Notes: generated from the letters alone by a model not told the origin. Counted from the first letter of the stretch, positions 1-8,968 are shown. The stretch: 64,000 nucleotides of DNA from Lysobacterales bacterium (GCA_017305135.1 JAFKNA010000010.1:1-64000); one strand, 5' to 3'. Numbers and translations are program-made.

Positions 1-90
1 CCGGTTCGCACCGTGCTGCTCGACCGCACGATCGAATGCCGCGCGCGGAAACAGCTTCATCAGCTCGCCAAATCGACTTATCCTGAACAT
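1..90 (-). CDS. IS4-family-like transposase, N-terminal fragment at window edge
   Basis: Reading the minus strand from an ATG at 90 gives 30 open codons to the left edge of the window, beginning MFRISRFGEL and continuing MKLFPRAAFDRAVEQHGANR. I recognise the pattern FGELxKxxPRxxFxxxVxxHxAxR from the N-terminal domain of IS4-family transposases; this is recollection of the family, not a search. The catalytic DDE domain would lie outside the window. No terminal inverted repeat can be assigned, because only one end is visible. Alternative: a chance open frame, since 30 codons is short. Confidence 0.5.
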   Translation of the reverse strand, partial: MFRISRFGELMKLFPRAAFDRAVEQHGANR

Positions 91-323
91 GGGCTGCAGG
101 GCCTCCGGTTTTTGAGTTCGCACTCCGGGATGTACATCCCAAACTGGGGTCCTGCAACCCTCTTCGACCCTGCGACGAAATTTATTCCGGACAGCAGTGC
201 GCGAAAGCGGGCATCCATGTTGCTGTTTGCCGGCGTATCCGCGCGCCGGGCCAGTTCGGGGCTGGCACGATGGATCCGCTTGAAGCGGAGGGCTTGGAGC
301 CGTTTCATGCGACCATCGGCGCC
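91..323. other. Non-coding stretch upstream of the transposase and DUF423 genes
   Basis: No gene is supported here. It holds a perfect 14-bp palindrome, GGGATGTACATCCC, at 127-140, about 40 bp upstream of the transposase start. The stretch is less GC-rich between 175 and 190 (aaatttatt). It would contain the outer end of the insertion sequence on the left, and the promoter of the DUF423 gene on the right. Neither can be placed with confidence. Confidence 0.4.
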
Positions 324-704
324 ATGCGATCCCGGCTTTCCCGATCCGCCATCCTCATCGCCGCCTGCGCCGGTGTGCTGGCGGTGATGCTTGGCGCCTT
401 CGGCGCGCATGCCTTGCGTGCGCAGTTGGACGAGGCGGCGCTGGCGACCTGGCGGACCGCGGTCGACTACCAGTTCTGGCATGCGCTGGCCCTGCTCGCG
501 GTTGGGTTGCTGGCCAAGGATCGTGGCGGTCGCGCGCTGGTGGTCGCGGCGGTCGCGTTCGTGATCGGCATGCTGCTCTTCTGCGGCAGCCTCTACATGC
601 TCGCCCTCGGCGCGCCACGCGGACTGGGGGCCGTTACACCGGTCGGCGGCGCCGCCTTCATCATCGGCTGGGCCGCGCTCGGCGTGGCCGCGCTGCGGCG
701 CTGA
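324..704 (+). CDS. DUF423 family small membrane protein
   Basis: A 126-residue inner-membrane protein with about four hydrophobic helices. The N-terminal helix carries the GAFGAHAL motif (residues 23-30), characteristic of the DUF423/YgdD family; WHALALLAVG and the C-terminal TPVGGAAFIIGWAAL also fit it. The molecular role of the family is not established. I chose the ATG at 324 (MRSRLSRSA), which puts the first helix at the usual distance. An in-frame ATG at 270 would add 18 residues with no family resemblance. It stands alone, 63 bp before polyphosphate kinase. Confidence 0.85.
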   Translation: MRSRLSRSAILIAACAGVLAVMLGAFGAHALRAQLDEAALATWRTAVDYQFWHALALLAVGLLAKDRGGRALVVAAVAFVIGMLLFCGSLYMLALGAPRGLGAVTPVGGAAFIIGWAALGVAALRR

Positions 705-767
705 GCGCGACACCTGTCCGTCATCCGCGGGCGATACACTTCGCGCAGGCGAGTGGCAGACCGGCAC

Positions 768-2846
768 ATGACCATCGATGCAGCACGGAACCTCGGCCAC
801 CCCGGCCTTTTCCTGAACCGCGAACTGGCGCAGCTCGAGTTCAACTTCCGCGTGCTCGCGCAGGCCGAGGATCCGCAGGTGCCGCTGCTGGAACGGCTGC
901 GCTACCTGTGCATTTCCTGCACCAACCTCGACGAGTTCTTCGAGGTCCGGGTGGCGCTGCTGCGCGAACAGCTCGGGCTCGGCGAACTCGTCGCCGCGGC
1001 CGATGGCATGGCGCCGGCGGAAGTGCTCTCGCGCATCCGCGCGCGCACCCTGCTGCTGGTCAAGGAGCAGTACGACTTCTGGAACGGCACCCTGCTGCCG
1101 GAACTGGCGCAGGCCGGCATCCGCTTCCCGAGCTGCGAGGAGTGGAGCAGCAAGCAGCGCCACTGGCTGCAGGGTTATTTCCGCCACGAGATCCTGCCGG
1201 TACTGTCACCGCTGGGGCTCGATCCCGCGCATCCGTTTCCGCTGATCCTCAACAAGAGCCTCAACCTCGCCGTGGTCCTCAAGGGACGCGACGCCTTCGG
1301 CCGTGAGGGCAACATGGCGCTGGTGCGGGCGCCGCGCTCGCTGCCGCGCATCATCCGCTTGCCCGACGAGGTGGCGACGGCGCCGCACGAGTTCGTGTTC
1401 CTCTCGGCGGTGCTGCAGGCCTTCGTCGACGAGATGTTCCCGGGCCTCACGGTGAACGGCGCCTGGCAGTTCCGCGTCACCCGCAACAGCGAGCTGGTGG
1501 TGGACGAGGAGGAGGTCGAGAACATCGCGCTCGCCGTGCGCGACGAGCTCAAGGGCCGCGGCTACGCCAACGCGGTGCGGCTGGAGGTGGAGGCGACCTG
1601 CCCGAAGCCGACCGCCGAGTTCCTGATGCGCAACTTCGGTCTGGCCGAAGCCGACATCTACCGCTGCGAGGGGCCGGTCAACGTCAACCGCATCAACGCG
1701 ATCTACGACCAGGTCGACCGCCCCGACCTCAAGTTCCCGCCGTTCGTGCCGGCGGTGCTGCCGGGACTCGCCGACGGGCTCAATCTGTTCGGGGCGATCG
1801 CCGGGCAGGACATCCTGCTGCACCACCCGTACCAGTCCTTCGCCACGGTGATCGAGCTGCTGCGCCAGGCCAGCGTCGATCCGGACGTGCTTGCGATCAA
1901 GCAGACCCTGTACCGCGCCGGCGCCGATTCGCCGCTGGTTGACCACCTGGTCGAGGCGGCGCGCCACGGCAAGGACGTGACGGTGGTGGTGGAGCTGCGC
2001 GCGCGCTTCGACGAGGAGGCCAACCTGCGCCTCGCCAACCGGCTGCAGGAGGCCGGCGTGCAGGTCGTGTACGGCGTGGTCGGCTACAAGACGCACGCCA
2101 AGATGCTGCTGATCGTGCGCCGCGAGCAGGGCGAGCTGCGTCGCTACGTGCACCTTTCCACCGGCAACTACCACCAGTTCACGGCCCGGCTCTACACCGA
2201 CCTCGCGCTGCTGACCGCGCATCCGGACATCGGCGAGGACGTGCATCTCCTGTTCCTGCAGCTGTCGGGCCTGGGCCCGGTGATCCGCCTCAAGTGCCTG
2301 CTGCATTCGCCTTTCACCCTGCACGAAGGGCTGGTGCGGAAGATCGAGCGCGAGATCGAGCACGCCGCGGCCGGGCGTCCGGCGCGCATCATCGCGCGGA
2401 TGAACGCGCTCAACGAACCGGGCGTGATCGAAACCCTCTACCGCGCCTCGCAGGCGGGCGTCTCCATCGACCTGATCGTGCGTGGCGCCTGCACGTTGCG
2501 CCCCGGCGTACCCGGGGTGTCGGAGAACATCCGCGTGCGCTCGATCGTCGGCCGCTTCCTGGAACACAGCCGCGTCTACTGGTTCGGCAACGATGGCGCG
2601 CCCGAACTCTACTGCGCCAGCGCGGACTGGCTGGAACGCAACCTGCTGCGGCGCATCGAGACCTGCTTCCCGATCCGCGATCCCGAGCTCGCGGCGCGTG
2701 TCTTCGACGAGGCGTTGGCGAACTATCTCGCCGACGACACCCAGGCTTGGGAACTGCAGGCGGACGGCTCCTACAGCCGTGTGCCGCGGCGCGCGGGCGA
2801 ACCCCACAGCGCCCAGCAGGAACTGTTGGCGAGGCTGGCGACGTGA
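768..2846 (+). CDS. ppk1: Polyphosphate kinase 1
   Basis: A 692-residue PPK1, which reversibly transfers the ATP gamma-phosphate onto polyphosphate. The N-terminal domain begins LFLNRELAQLEFN. The two catalytic histidines fall at about His443 (GYKTHAKM) and His462 (HLSTGNYH), with the same 19-residue spacing as the E. coli pair His435/His454. The length is normal for the family. An in-frame GTG at 753 could add five residues, but the ATG at 768 gives the common family start. The stop overlaps the GTG start of the exopolyphosphatase gene, so synthesis and breakdown of polyphosphate are translationally coupled. Confidence 0.97.
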   Translation: MTIDAARNLGHPGLFLNRELAQLEFNFRVLAQAEDPQVPLLERLRYLCISCTNLDEFFEVRVALLREQLGLGELVAAADGMAPAEVLSRIRARTLLLVKEQYDFWNGTLLPELAQAGIRFPSCEEWSSKQRHWLQGYFRHEILPVLSPLGLDPAHPFPLILNKSLNLAVVLKGRDAFGREGNMALVRAPRSLPRIIRLPDEVATAPHEFVFLSAVLQAFVDEMFPGLTVNGAWQFRVTRNSELVVDEEEVENIALAVRDELKGRGYANAVRLEVEATCPKPTAEFLMRNFGLAEADIYRCEGPVNVNRINAIYDQVDRPDLKFPPFVPAVLPGLADGLNLFGAIAGQDILLHHPYQSFATVIELLRQASVDPDVLAIKQTLYRAGADSPLVDHLVEAARHGKDVTVVVELRARFDEEANLRLANRLQEAGVQVVYGVVGYKTHAKMLLIVRREQGELRRYVHLSTGNYHQFTARLYTDLALLTAHPDIGEDVHLLFLQLSGLGPVIRLKCLLHSPFTLHEGLVRKIEREIEHAAAGRPARIIARMNALNEPGVIETLYRASQAGVSIDLIVRGACTLRPGVPGVSENIRVRSIVGRFLEHSRVYWFGNDGAPELYCASADWLERNLLRRIETCFPIRDPELAARVFDEALANYLADDTQAWELQADGSYSRVPRRAGEPHSAQQELLARLAT

Positions 2847-4402
2847 GCGCGCCGACTGCCGCCATGCCCGCACCTGCACCGTCGCTTGCCGCCGCCGGCA
2901 TCCGCGACGGCGACCTCATCGCCGCCGTCGACATCGGCTCCAACAGCTTCCACCTCGTGGTCGCGCGCTACGAGCACGGCGGCTTGCGCATGATCGACCG
3001 CCTGCGGGAAGCTGTGCACTTGGCGATGGGGCTGCGCGAGGACGGCTCGCTGGATGCGGAGCACCGCGCGCGGGCGATCTCGTGCCTGGCGCGCTTCGGG
3101 CAGCGCCTGCGCGCGTTGCCCGCGACCAACGTGCGCGCGGTGGCGACCAATACGGTACGCCGCCTGGCGCGCCCGCAGGCCTTCCTGGTGCCCGCGGAAA
3201 CCGCGCTCGGCCACGCCATCGAGGTGGTCAGCGGGCGCGAGGAGGCGCGCCTGATCCACCTCGGCATCGCCCACGCCCGCGCTGGCTCGCCCGAGCGGCG
3301 CCTGGTTGTCGACATCGGCGGTGGCAGCACCGAGTTCATCATCGGCCAGGGCTTCGATACGCTCGAGACCGAAAGCGTGCAGATCGGCTGCATCGCCAGC
3401 AGCCTGCGCTTCTTCGCCGATGGCCGCTATTCCGCGCAGGCCTGGCAGCGCGCGCGCAATGCGATCGGCGTGGAGCTGCAGCAGTTCGCGGCCGCCTACC
3501 GCGCGCGCGGCTGGGCGGAAGCCATGGCCTCGTCCGGCACCGCGCGTTCCATCGCCGCCATCGTGCAGGCCAACGGCTGGTGCGAGCAGGGCATCAGCGC
3601 CGAGGCGCTGGTCCGCCTGCGCGAAGCGACCCTCGCCGCCGGCAGCGTCGACCGGCTGGAGCTTGCCGGACTCGCCGACGAGCGCCGTGCCACCCTCGCC
3701 GGCGGCGTGGCGATCCTCGATGCGGTGTTCCCCGCCTTTGGCCTGGAGCGCATCGCCGTCTGCGACACGGCCATGCGCGAGGGGCTCCTGTTCGACCTCG
3801 TCGGCCATGCCATGCACGGCGATCCGCGTGCCGCCAGCATCGGCGCGCTGGCGAAACGCTACGGCGTCGATCGGGCCCAGGCCGCGCGCGTCCGCCACGC
3901 GGCGCTGGCCCTGTTCGACGAGGCGGCCGCCGGGTGGGAGCTCGATTCCCTGGATCGCGATTTTCTCGGCTGGGCGGCCGACGTGCACGAGGTCGGGCTC
4001 GCCATCGCCCACAGCAGGCACCACGTGCACGGCGCCTACATCGTCGCGCACTCCGATCTCGAAGGCTTCAGCCGCGACGGCCAGCAGGCGCTGGCGGCGA
4101 TGCTGCGCTCGCACCGGCGCAAGCCGCATCCGGAAGTGATCGCCGCGTTGCCGCCGCGCCTGCACCAGCGCGTGCGCCGGCTGACGGCGCTGCTGCGCCT
4201 CGCCGCGCTGCTCGAACGCGCGCGCACCACCGAGCCACTGCCACCGCTGCATCTGCAGGCATGCGACGATCGCCTGCTGTTGCGCGTGCCGGCGGCCTGG
4301 CTCGACCAGCATCCGCTGACCCGCGCCGACCTCGAAACCGAGCGCGAGCGCATGCGCGCGCTCGACCTGGAACTCGTCGCCGAAGCCGACGGCGGGCACT
4401 GA
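2843..4402 (+). CDS. ppx: Exopolyphosphatase (Ppx/GppA family)
   Basis: A 519-residue Ppx/GppA protein of the actin-like ATPase fold, expected to release phosphate from polyphosphate ends and possibly to hydrolyse pppGpp. Phosphate-binding motifs are visible: DIGSNSFHLVVAR near residue 32 and VDIGGGSTEF near residue 156. The C-terminal HD-like helical half contains HEVGLAIAHSRHHVHGAYI. The GTG at 2843 overlaps the ppk1 stop as GTGA. An in-frame ATG at 2864 would give a 512-residue protein and cannot be excluded. Ppx and GppA cannot be told apart by eye, but the pairing with ppk1 favours Ppx. Confidence 0.93.
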   Translation: MSAPTAAMPAPAPSLAAAGIRDGDLIAAVDIGSNSFHLVVARYEHGGLRMIDRLREAVHLAMGLREDGSLDAEHRARAISCLARFGQRLRALPATNVRAVATNTVRRLARPQAFLVPAETALGHAIEVVSGREEARLIHLGIAHARAGSPERRLVVDIGGGSTEFIIGQGFDTLETESVQIGCIASSLRFFADGRYSAQAWQRARNAIGVELQQFAAAYRARGWAEAMASSGTARSIAAIVQANGWCEQGISAEALVRLREATLAAGSVDRLELAGLADERRATLAGGVAILDAVFPAFGLERIAVCDTAMREGLLFDLVGHAMHGDPRAASIGALAKRYGVDRAQAARVRHAALALFDEAAAGWELDSLDRDFLGWAADVHEVGLAIAHSRHHVHGAYIVAHSDLEGFSRDGQQALAAMLRSHRRKPHPEVIAALPPRLHQRVRRLTALLRLAALLERARTTEPLPPLHLQACDDRLLLRVPAAWLDQHPLTRADLETERERMRALDLELVAEADGGH

Positions 4403-4480
4403 ACCGCCGCACCCGCGGGGCATGACGTGGCCGGATGCACGACCTATCATGCGCGCCTCACGTAATCCCGGAGAATTGCC

Positions 4481-5116
4481 ATGTTGAAGCGCATCCTGCT
4501 CGCCTTCGCCCTCGTCCTGCCCGCGTTCGCGCTGGCGCAGGCGCCCGAAGCGGCGAAGCCCGCCGCCAAGCCCGCCGCTGCCGACCAGGCCAAGGGCGAC
4601 AAGGCGGAGAAGGCCGGCGACCCCAAGGTGCAACTGGTCACCAGCCTCGGCGACATCACCATCGAGCTGTACCCGGACAAGGCGCCCAAGTCGGTCGAGA
4701 ACTTCCTCGCCTACGTCGACGCCGGCTTCTACAACGGCACCATCTTCCACCGCGTGATCAGTGATTTCATGGTCCAGGGCGGCGGCTTCACCAAGGACCT
4801 GCGCCAGAAGCCGACCCGCGCGGCGATTCCCATCGAGTCGAAGAACGGCCTCAGCAACCTGCGCGGCACGGTGGCGATGGCGCGCACTGCCGACCCCAAC
4901 TCGGCCACCGCGCAGTTCTTCATCAACACGGTCGACAACCCGCGCCTGGACTACACCAGCGAGGACAGCCCCGGCTACGCCGTATTCGGCAAAGTGATTT
5001 CCGGGATGGCGGTGGTCGACAAGATCCGCGCCGTCGAGACCGGCGCGCAGGGTCCGTTCCGCGGTGACGTGCCGGTGACGGCGGTGGTGATCGAGAAGGC
5101 CAGCCTGCTGCCCTGA
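4481..5116 (+). CDS. Exported cyclophilin-type peptidyl-prolyl isomerase
   Basis: A 211-residue protein with a signal peptide (MLKRILLAFALVLPAFALA, cleavage after about residue 19), then a low-complexity Ala/Lys/Pro linker (residues 21-46). The cyclophilin domain covers about 48-209. Family motifs include the FHRVISDFMVQGG segment, carrying the catalytic Arg, and AMARTADPNSATAQFFIN. It should catalyse cis-trans isomerisation of X-Pro bonds in the periplasm, as PpiA does. An SD-like CGGAGAA lies just before the ATG at 4481. Single-gene unit between ppx and lpxH. Confidence 0.94.
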   Translation: MLKRILLAFALVLPAFALAQAPEAAKPAAKPAAADQAKGDKAEKAGDPKVQLVTSLGDITIELYPDKAPKSVENFLAYVDAGFYNGTIFHRVISDFMVQGGGFTKDLRQKPTRAAIPIESKNGLSNLRGTVAMARTADPNSATAQFFINTVDNPRLDYTSEDSPGYAVFGKVISGMAVVDKIRAVETGAQGPFRGDVPVTAVVIEKASLLP

Positions 5117-5165
5117 GCGGCCCGGGCCGGCGCCCGGCGTGGCGCCGGCCGATCCCCGCGCGCCC

Positions 5166-5894
5166 ATGAGCACGCTGTTCATTTCCGATCTGCACCTCGA
5201 TGCCAGCCGGCCGGACATCACCCGGCTGTTCGGTACGTTCGTGCGCGAGGAGGCGGCATCGGCGGAAGCCCTGTTCATCCTCGGCGATCTCTTCGAGGCC
5301 TGGATCGGCGATGACGCGGCGGACGAGGTCGCGGCGGAGGTGGCCGGCGCGCTGGCCGGCCTTCGCGAACACGGCGTGCCGTGCTTCTTCATCCACGGCA
5401 ACCGCGATTTCCTCCTCGGTGACGATTGGGCGCGGCAGGCGCGCGTGGTGCTGCTGCCCGATCCCGCCGTGGTCACCATCGAAGGCGAACGGGTGCTGCT
5501 GATGCACGGCGACACGCTATGCACGGACGACGCCCCCTACCAGGCCTTCCGCGCGCAGTCCCATGCGCCGGCCTGGCAGCGCGCCTTCCTGCAGCGCGGC
5601 ATCGATGAGCGACGGGCCTTCGCGGCGAATGCGCGCGCCGAGAGCAGCCGCTACACGCGCTCGGTTGCCGAGTCGATCACTGACGTCAACGCCGGCGCGG
5701 TGGCAGCCGCGATGCGCGCGCACGGCGTGCGCACCCTGGTCCACGGCCATACCCACCGGCCGGCGGTGCACGAAATCGATCTCGACGGCGCCCCGGCGCG
5801 GCGCATCGTGCTCGGCGACTGGTACGAGCAGGGCAGCGTGCTGCGGGCGGATCAGGGCGAATTCCGGCTGCGGGCGCTGCCGCTCGTGGCGTGA
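5166..5894 (+). CDS. lpxH: UDP-2,3-diacylglucosamine diphosphatase
   Basis: A 242-residue metallophosphoesterase that releases UMP from UDP-2,3-diacylglucosamine to make lipid X in lipid A synthesis. Metal-binding motifs are in order: SDLHLD (residues 5-10), GDLFEAWIGDD, GNRDFLLG, MHGDTLCTDD, and HGHTHRPAVH near residue 197. The length matches LpxH. The ATG at 5166 places SDLHLD at the usual position; an upstream in-frame GTG at 5139 reads through proline-rich non-family sequence. A GC-rich hairpin (about 5129-5150) with no U-run lies between this gene and the cyclophilin gene. Confidence 0.96.
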   Translation: MSTLFISDLHLDASRPDITRLFGTFVREEAASAEALFILGDLFEAWIGDDAADEVAAEVAGALAGLREHGVPCFFIHGNRDFLLGDDWARQARVVLLPDPAVVTIEGERVLLMHGDTLCTDDAPYQAFRAQSHAPAWQRAFLQRGIDERRAFAANARAESSRYTRSVAESITDVNAGAVAAAMRAHGVRTLVHGHTHRPAVHEIDLDGAPARRIVLGDWYEQGSVLRADQGEFRLRALPLVA

Positions 5895-5994
5895 ACGCAG
5901 CCTCTCATCCGGATCGCGGCGTTCCGCCCGCAAGCGGGCCTGAGGCCCGCGATCCGGCGATCCACCCTCGGCGCCGCGAGACTCACCCCAACGC

Positions 5995-6150
5995 GTAGGA
6001 GCGCACCTGGGCGCGACCGGCGCCATGCATGGATCGCAACACGCGGTCGCCTGCACGCAGGCTCCTGCCGCACCCTTTTTGTAGGAGCGCACCCTGTGCG
6101 CGACCGGCCAAGCGCGGACAGTGGTCTGTCGCGCGCAAGCGCGCTCCTAC
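5995..6150. repeat. GTAG-type palindromic repeat cluster (four copies) between convergent genes
   Basis: Four copies of a GTAGGAGCGCacc-n-GCGCGACC motif lie in the 284-bp gap between lpxH and sufE, whose 3' ends face each other. They are at 5995-6018 (+), 6045-6068 (-), 6081-6105 (+) and 6128-6150 (-). Each copy is internally palindromic, and forward and reverse copies alternate. Repeats with a terminal GTAG are known as REP-like elements in Stenotrophomonas. The same motif recurs at 55583-55809. The rest of 5895-6178 shows no gene. Confidence 0.8.
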
Positions 6151-6178
6151 AAGAGCATGCGGCCATGTGGCGCCGCCT

Positions 6179-6622
6179 TCATCCGGCCTGCGTGGCCTGC
6201 GCGTAATCGCGGATCTTCTGCAGCATCGCGGCGAGCCCGTTGGAGCGGGTCGGCGAGAGATGCCGGGCGAGGCCGATCGATTCGATGAAGCGCGGCTCGG
6301 TGGCGAGGATCTCGCTGGCCGGGCGCCCCGAATAGACGCGCAGCAGCAGGGCGATCAGGCCGGACACGATGGAGGAATCGCTGATGGCCTGGAAATCCAG
6401 ACGCGTGGCATCGCCCGATGGCAGCAGCCACACCTGCGACTGGCAGCCGCTGACCTTCCAGGCGTCGGTCTTCGCCGTTTCGGGGAAGGGCGGGAGCTTG
6501 CGGCCGAGGTCGATCAGGTACTGGTAGCGCTCGGTCCAGTCGCCGAAGAAACCGAACTCCTCGGCGATGGCGGCCTGCGCTTCCTCGGCGCTCGACTCCT
6601 GCGGTTCAGACGGCGCATTCAT
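6179..6622 (-). CDS. sufE: SufE family cysteine desulfurase sulfur acceptor
   Basis: A 147-residue SufE. It accepts persulfide sulfur from a SufS-type cysteine desulfurase and stimulates Fe-S cluster assembly. The catalytic cysteine is Cys60 in [11 protein letters not shown], preceded by the family's [17 protein letters not shown] segment. The C-terminal [20 protein letters not shown] segment also fits. Its start overlaps the 3' end of cysS by 17 bp on the same strand, so the two are one transcription unit. No other suf genes are in the window. Confidence 0.95.
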   Translation of the reverse strand: MNAPSEPQESSAEEAQAAIAEEFGFFGDWTERYQYLIDLGRKLPPFPETAKTDAWKVSGCQSQVWLLPSGDATRLDFQAISDSSIVSGLIALLLRVYSGRPASEILATEPRFIESIGLARHLSPTRSNGLAAMLQKIRDYAQATQAG

Positions 6623-8000
6623 CGACGTTCACCGTCTTCCAGCGTGGGCCCTGCGCGGTGTCTTCGACGACCACGCCCATGGCCAGCAGCTCGGCGCGGA
6701 TGCGGTCGGCCGCGGCGAAGTCACGCGCCTGCTTGGCGGCGCTGCGCGCGTCGACGAGGCGCTGCACGGCGGCCTCGTCCACGCCTGCGGCCTGCCGGAA
6801 CCAGGCTTCCGGGTCTTCCTGCAGCAGGCCGATGAGATCGGCCGCGCCGAGCAGCGCGGCCTTGGCGTCCTGCCGCGCCGCGGGCGTCGCGGCGGCGCGG
6901 GCCGCATGGGCGAGGCGGGCCATCACGGCAAAGGCTTCCGGCGTGTTGAGGTCGTCCAGGAGCGCGGCTTCCAGCTCGGGCGGCGCCGTGCGCCGCGCGG
7001 CATCGACCTCGACATCGGCGAGATCGCGGAGCAGCGTGTACCAGCCGTCCAGCGTCGCCCGCGCCTGCGCCAGGGCGGCATCGGACCAGTCCAGCGGCTG
7101 GCGATAATGCGCCTTCAGCAGCACGAAGCGCAGCACCTCGCCGGGGTGCTTCTGCAGCAGTTCGTGCAACACCACCACGTTGCCGAGCGACTTGGACATC
7201 TTGCGTCCGTCGAAGGTCAGCATGCCGTTGTGCAGCCAGTAGCGCGCAAACACCTTGCCGCCGTGCGCGCAGGTGCTCTGCGCGATCTCGTTCTCGTGGT
7301 GCGGGAACATGAGGTCGTTGCCGCCGGCGTGGATGTCGATGCTTTCGCCCAGGTGCGCCGCCGCCATCGCCGAGCATTCGATGTGCCAGCCCGGCCGGCC
7401 GCGGCCCCACGGGCTGTCCCAGCCGGGAAGGTCGGGGGTCGAGGGCTTCCACAGCACGAAATCGGCCGGATTCTTCTTGTAGGGCGCGACCTCGACGCGG
7501 GCGCCGGCGATCATGTCCTCGGTCGAGCGGCCGGAGAGCCGCCCATAGTCGGCGAAGCGGCTGACGTCGAACAGGACGTGGCCGTCCGCCGCGTAGGCGT
7601 GGCCGCTGCCGATCAGCCGCTCGCACATGGCGACGATCTCGCCGATGTGCGCAGTGGCGTGCGGAACCAGGTCCGGTTCGTCCGCGCCGAGGCGCGCCAT
7701 GTCCTCGCGATACGCTTCGGTGTAGCGCCCGGTGATCGCATCGATCGGGACCCCGGCGGCCTTGGCGGCGGCATTGATCTTGTCGTCGACGTCGGTGATG
7801 TTGCGCACGTAGACGACCCGGGGATACAGCCGCCGCAGCAGCCGCGCGAGCAGGCCGAACACCACCGGCGGGCGGGCGTTGCCGACGTGCACGTAGTTGT
7901 ATACGGTCGGCCCGCACACGTACATCGTCACCCGCCCGGGATCGAGCGGGACGAAGTCCTCGGTGCGGCGGGTCAGGCTGTTGTGGAGGCGAAGCGGCAT
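6606..8000 (-). CDS. cysS: Cysteine-tRNA ligase
   Basis: A 464-residue class I aminoacyl-tRNA synthetase that charges tRNA-Cys. Signatures: the zinc ligand Cys29 in YVCGPTVYN, the HIGH-like HVGN (about 37-40), WHIECSAM and [10 protein letters not shown] with further zinc ligands, and KMSKS near residue 266. The length is normal. The gene is followed by sufE with a 17-bp overlap, pairing cysteine use in translation with sulfur mobilisation from cysteine; that functional link is inference. Confidence 0.97.
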   Translation of the reverse strand: MPLRLHNSLTRRTEDFVPLDPGRVTMYVCGPTVYNYVHVGNARPPVVFGLLARLLRRLYPRVVYVRNITDVDDKINAAAKAAGVPIDAITGRYTEAYREDMARLGADEPDLVPHATAHIGEIVAMCERLIGSGHAYAADGHVLFDVSRFADYGRLSGRSTEDMIAGARVEVAPYKKNPADFVLWKPSTPDLPGWDSPWGRGRPGWHIECSAMAAAHLGESIDIHAGGNDLMFPHHENEIAQSTCAHGGKVFARYWLHNGMLTFDGRKMSKSLGNVVVLHELLQKHPGEVLRFVLLKAHYRQPLDWSDAALAQARATLDGWYTLLRDLADVEVDAARRTAPPELEAALLDDLNTPEAFAVMARLAHAARAAATPAARQDAKAALLGAADLIGLLQEDPEAWFRQAAGVDEAAVQRLVDARSAAKQARDFAAADRIRAELLAMGVVVEDTAQGPRWKTVNVDECAV

Positions 8001-8168
8001 CGGAACTCTCCTGGGCCGCCCATGATACCGCGCCGGAAATCCACCGATCCGGGGGCGTCCGTTTTGAAGCCCGGTTCAGGCTGAACGTGCTGTAATTCAC
8101 GAAATCGTCATGTGCAGGCAAGCAGCCGGCGACGACCGGCGCACGTGGCGGGTAATGCGGAGAACATG

Positions 8169-8702
8169 ATGAAATTGATGGTGTTGGCGGCCCTGGCGCT
8201 GCTCCTGGCGGGAACCCAGGCCAGCGCTCAGGACCGCGACTATGGCGCGCCCGGCAACGTGAAGGTGGCCTGGGCCGACGTGCTGCGGGTCGATCCGATC
8301 TACGAAAGCGTCGCAGTGAGTGCGCCGCGCGAGGTTTGCCAGGACATTCCCGTCGAACGTCGCGTGGACGGCGGCGGCAACAACGTCGCCGGCACGGTGG
8401 TCGGTGCGATCGTCGGCGGCGTGCTCGGCAACACGGTCGGCAAGGGCGATGGCCGCCGTGCCGCGACGGCCGCTGGCGCGGTCATCGGCGGCGCGGTGGG
8501 CAACAGCGTGGCGCGCGGCGACGACGGCTACTACGGTGGGGTCGAGCGGCAATGCCAGTTGGTGAACGAGCGCGTGCCCGAGCGCCGCCTGGTCGCCTAC
8601 GACGTGCAGTACCGCTACCGCGGCGAGGTCTACCTGTCGCGCCTGGACCACGATCCGGGCGATCGCCTGCGGGTGCGGGTGAGCATCGAGCCGGTCGAGT
8701 AG
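8169..8702 (+). CDS. Glycine-zipper 2TM-domain envelope protein
   Basis: A 177-residue exported protein. It has a hydrophobic signal segment (MKLMVLAALALLLAGTQASA) and a central Gly-rich zipper with repeated VGAIVGGVLGN and GAVIGGAVGNSVA units (about residues 75-118). This matches the glycine-zipper 2TM/SlyB-like family. The C-terminal part (YDVQYRYRGEVY) resembles other family members. No lipobox cysteine is seen near residue 20, so a lipoprotein is not supported. The second of two consecutive ATGs (8169) is 5 nt from a GGAGA at 8159-8163 and is preferred to 8166. Role: probably envelope integrity, unproven. Confidence 0.85.
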   Translation: MKLMVLAALALLLAGTQASAQDRDYGAPGNVKVAWADVLRVDPIYESVAVSAPREVCQDIPVERRVDGGGNNVAGTVVGAIVGGVLGNTVGKGDGRRAATAAGAVIGGAVGNSVARGDDGYYGGVERQCQLVNERVPERRLVAYDVQYRYRGEVYLSRLDHDPGDRLRVRVSIEPVE

Positions 8703-8732
8703 CCCGCGCGACGCCGCTCCGGCGGCCGCATA

Positions 8733-8761
8733 TTGCGCTGCACAAACACCCTTGGTAGTCT
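8733..8761 (+). promoter_or_regulatory. Possible promoter of the arginine leader
   Basis: TTGCGC (8733-8738) and TAGTCT (8756-8761) are separated by 17 nt, as in a sigma70 promoter with imperfect hexamers. Transcription from here would start around 8768, about 25 nt before the proposed leader peptide. Match quality is modest, and such matches occur by chance. Confidence 0.3.
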
Positions 8762-8793
8762 CGCCGACCGATTCCCGGAACCTGAGCCAGCCC

Positions 8794-8892
8794 GTGCATC
8801 GCTTCACCGCCACCGATCTCCTCTCCAGCGCCCGCATGGCTTCGGGGATGACGTCGCGTGCGCGCCGCATGGCAGTCCTTCTGCCCGGGTAA
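8794..8892 (+). CDS. Candidate arginine-rich leader peptide of the arg operon
   Basis: A 32-codon frame opening with GTG at 8794 and ending TAA at 8890-8892. It contains five Arg codons, three of them within four codons at 8857-8868 (SRARR, CGT-GCG-CGC-CGC). It ends 33 nt before an intrinsic terminator that itself lies just ahead of argF'. This is the layout of classical amino-acid attenuators (trp, his, leu). The ribosome binding site is weak, and in-frame ATGs at 8836 or 8848 could be the real start and would keep the Arg cluster. Proposed by position and composition only; I know of no described homologue. Confidence 0.55.
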   Translation: MHRFTATDLLSSARMASGMTSRARRMAVLLPG

Positions 8893-8932
8893 GCGCGCCT
8901 CCTGTTCCATTGCTGCACGCACGAGAACCCGG
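8885..8932 (+). promoter_or_regulatory. Candidate antiterminator pairing in the arg leader
   Basis: CCGGGT at 8885-8890, overlapping the leader stop codon region, is complementary to ACCCGG at 8927-8932, the left arm of the terminator hairpin. The two pairings are mutually exclusive. A ribosome stalled on the Arg codons at 8857-8868 would leave 8885-8890 free to pair and so block the terminator. A ribosome reaching the stop codon would cover it. Confidence 0.5.
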
Positions 8933-8950
8933 CCTTCGCGCCGGGTTTTT
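8926..8950 (+). terminator. Intrinsic terminator/attenuator before argF'
   Basis: An 8-bp GC-rich stem, AACCCGGC (8926-8933) with GCCGGGTT (8940-8947), a 6-nt loop and a run of T at 8946-8950 followed by gcttttc. It ends 19 nt before the argF' ATG, and there is no gene end just upstream that would need it. Termination here would stop transcription of the whole arginine cluster, so it reads as an attenuator. Confidence 0.75.
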
Positions 8951-8968
8951 GCTTTTCGGAGATCCTCC

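Noticed and set aside
13..387. 124-codon plus-strand frame at the left edge
   Set aside because: Overlaps the transposase start and the DUF423 gene, no motifs, Arg/Pro/Ser-rich at the end.
1206..2879. Long open frame antisense to ppk1 (557 codons)
   Set aside because: Lies opposite a clear gene, no motifs, no ribosome site. Long antisense frames are usual in GC-rich DNA with strong third-position bias.
5129..5150. GC-rich hairpin between the cyclophilin gene and lpxH, considered as a terminator
   Set aside because: No T-run follows; kept only as a remark.
2771..5524. 917-codon minus-strand frame across ppx, cyclophilin and lpxH
   Set aside because: Composition artefact: repetitive Arg/Ala/Gly/His content, and it spans three genes and the gaps between them.
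8040..8168. Promoter TTGAAG...TGTAAT upstream of the glycine-zipper gene
   Set aside because: Spacing of 21 nt is too long; a real promoter is likely here but could not be placed.
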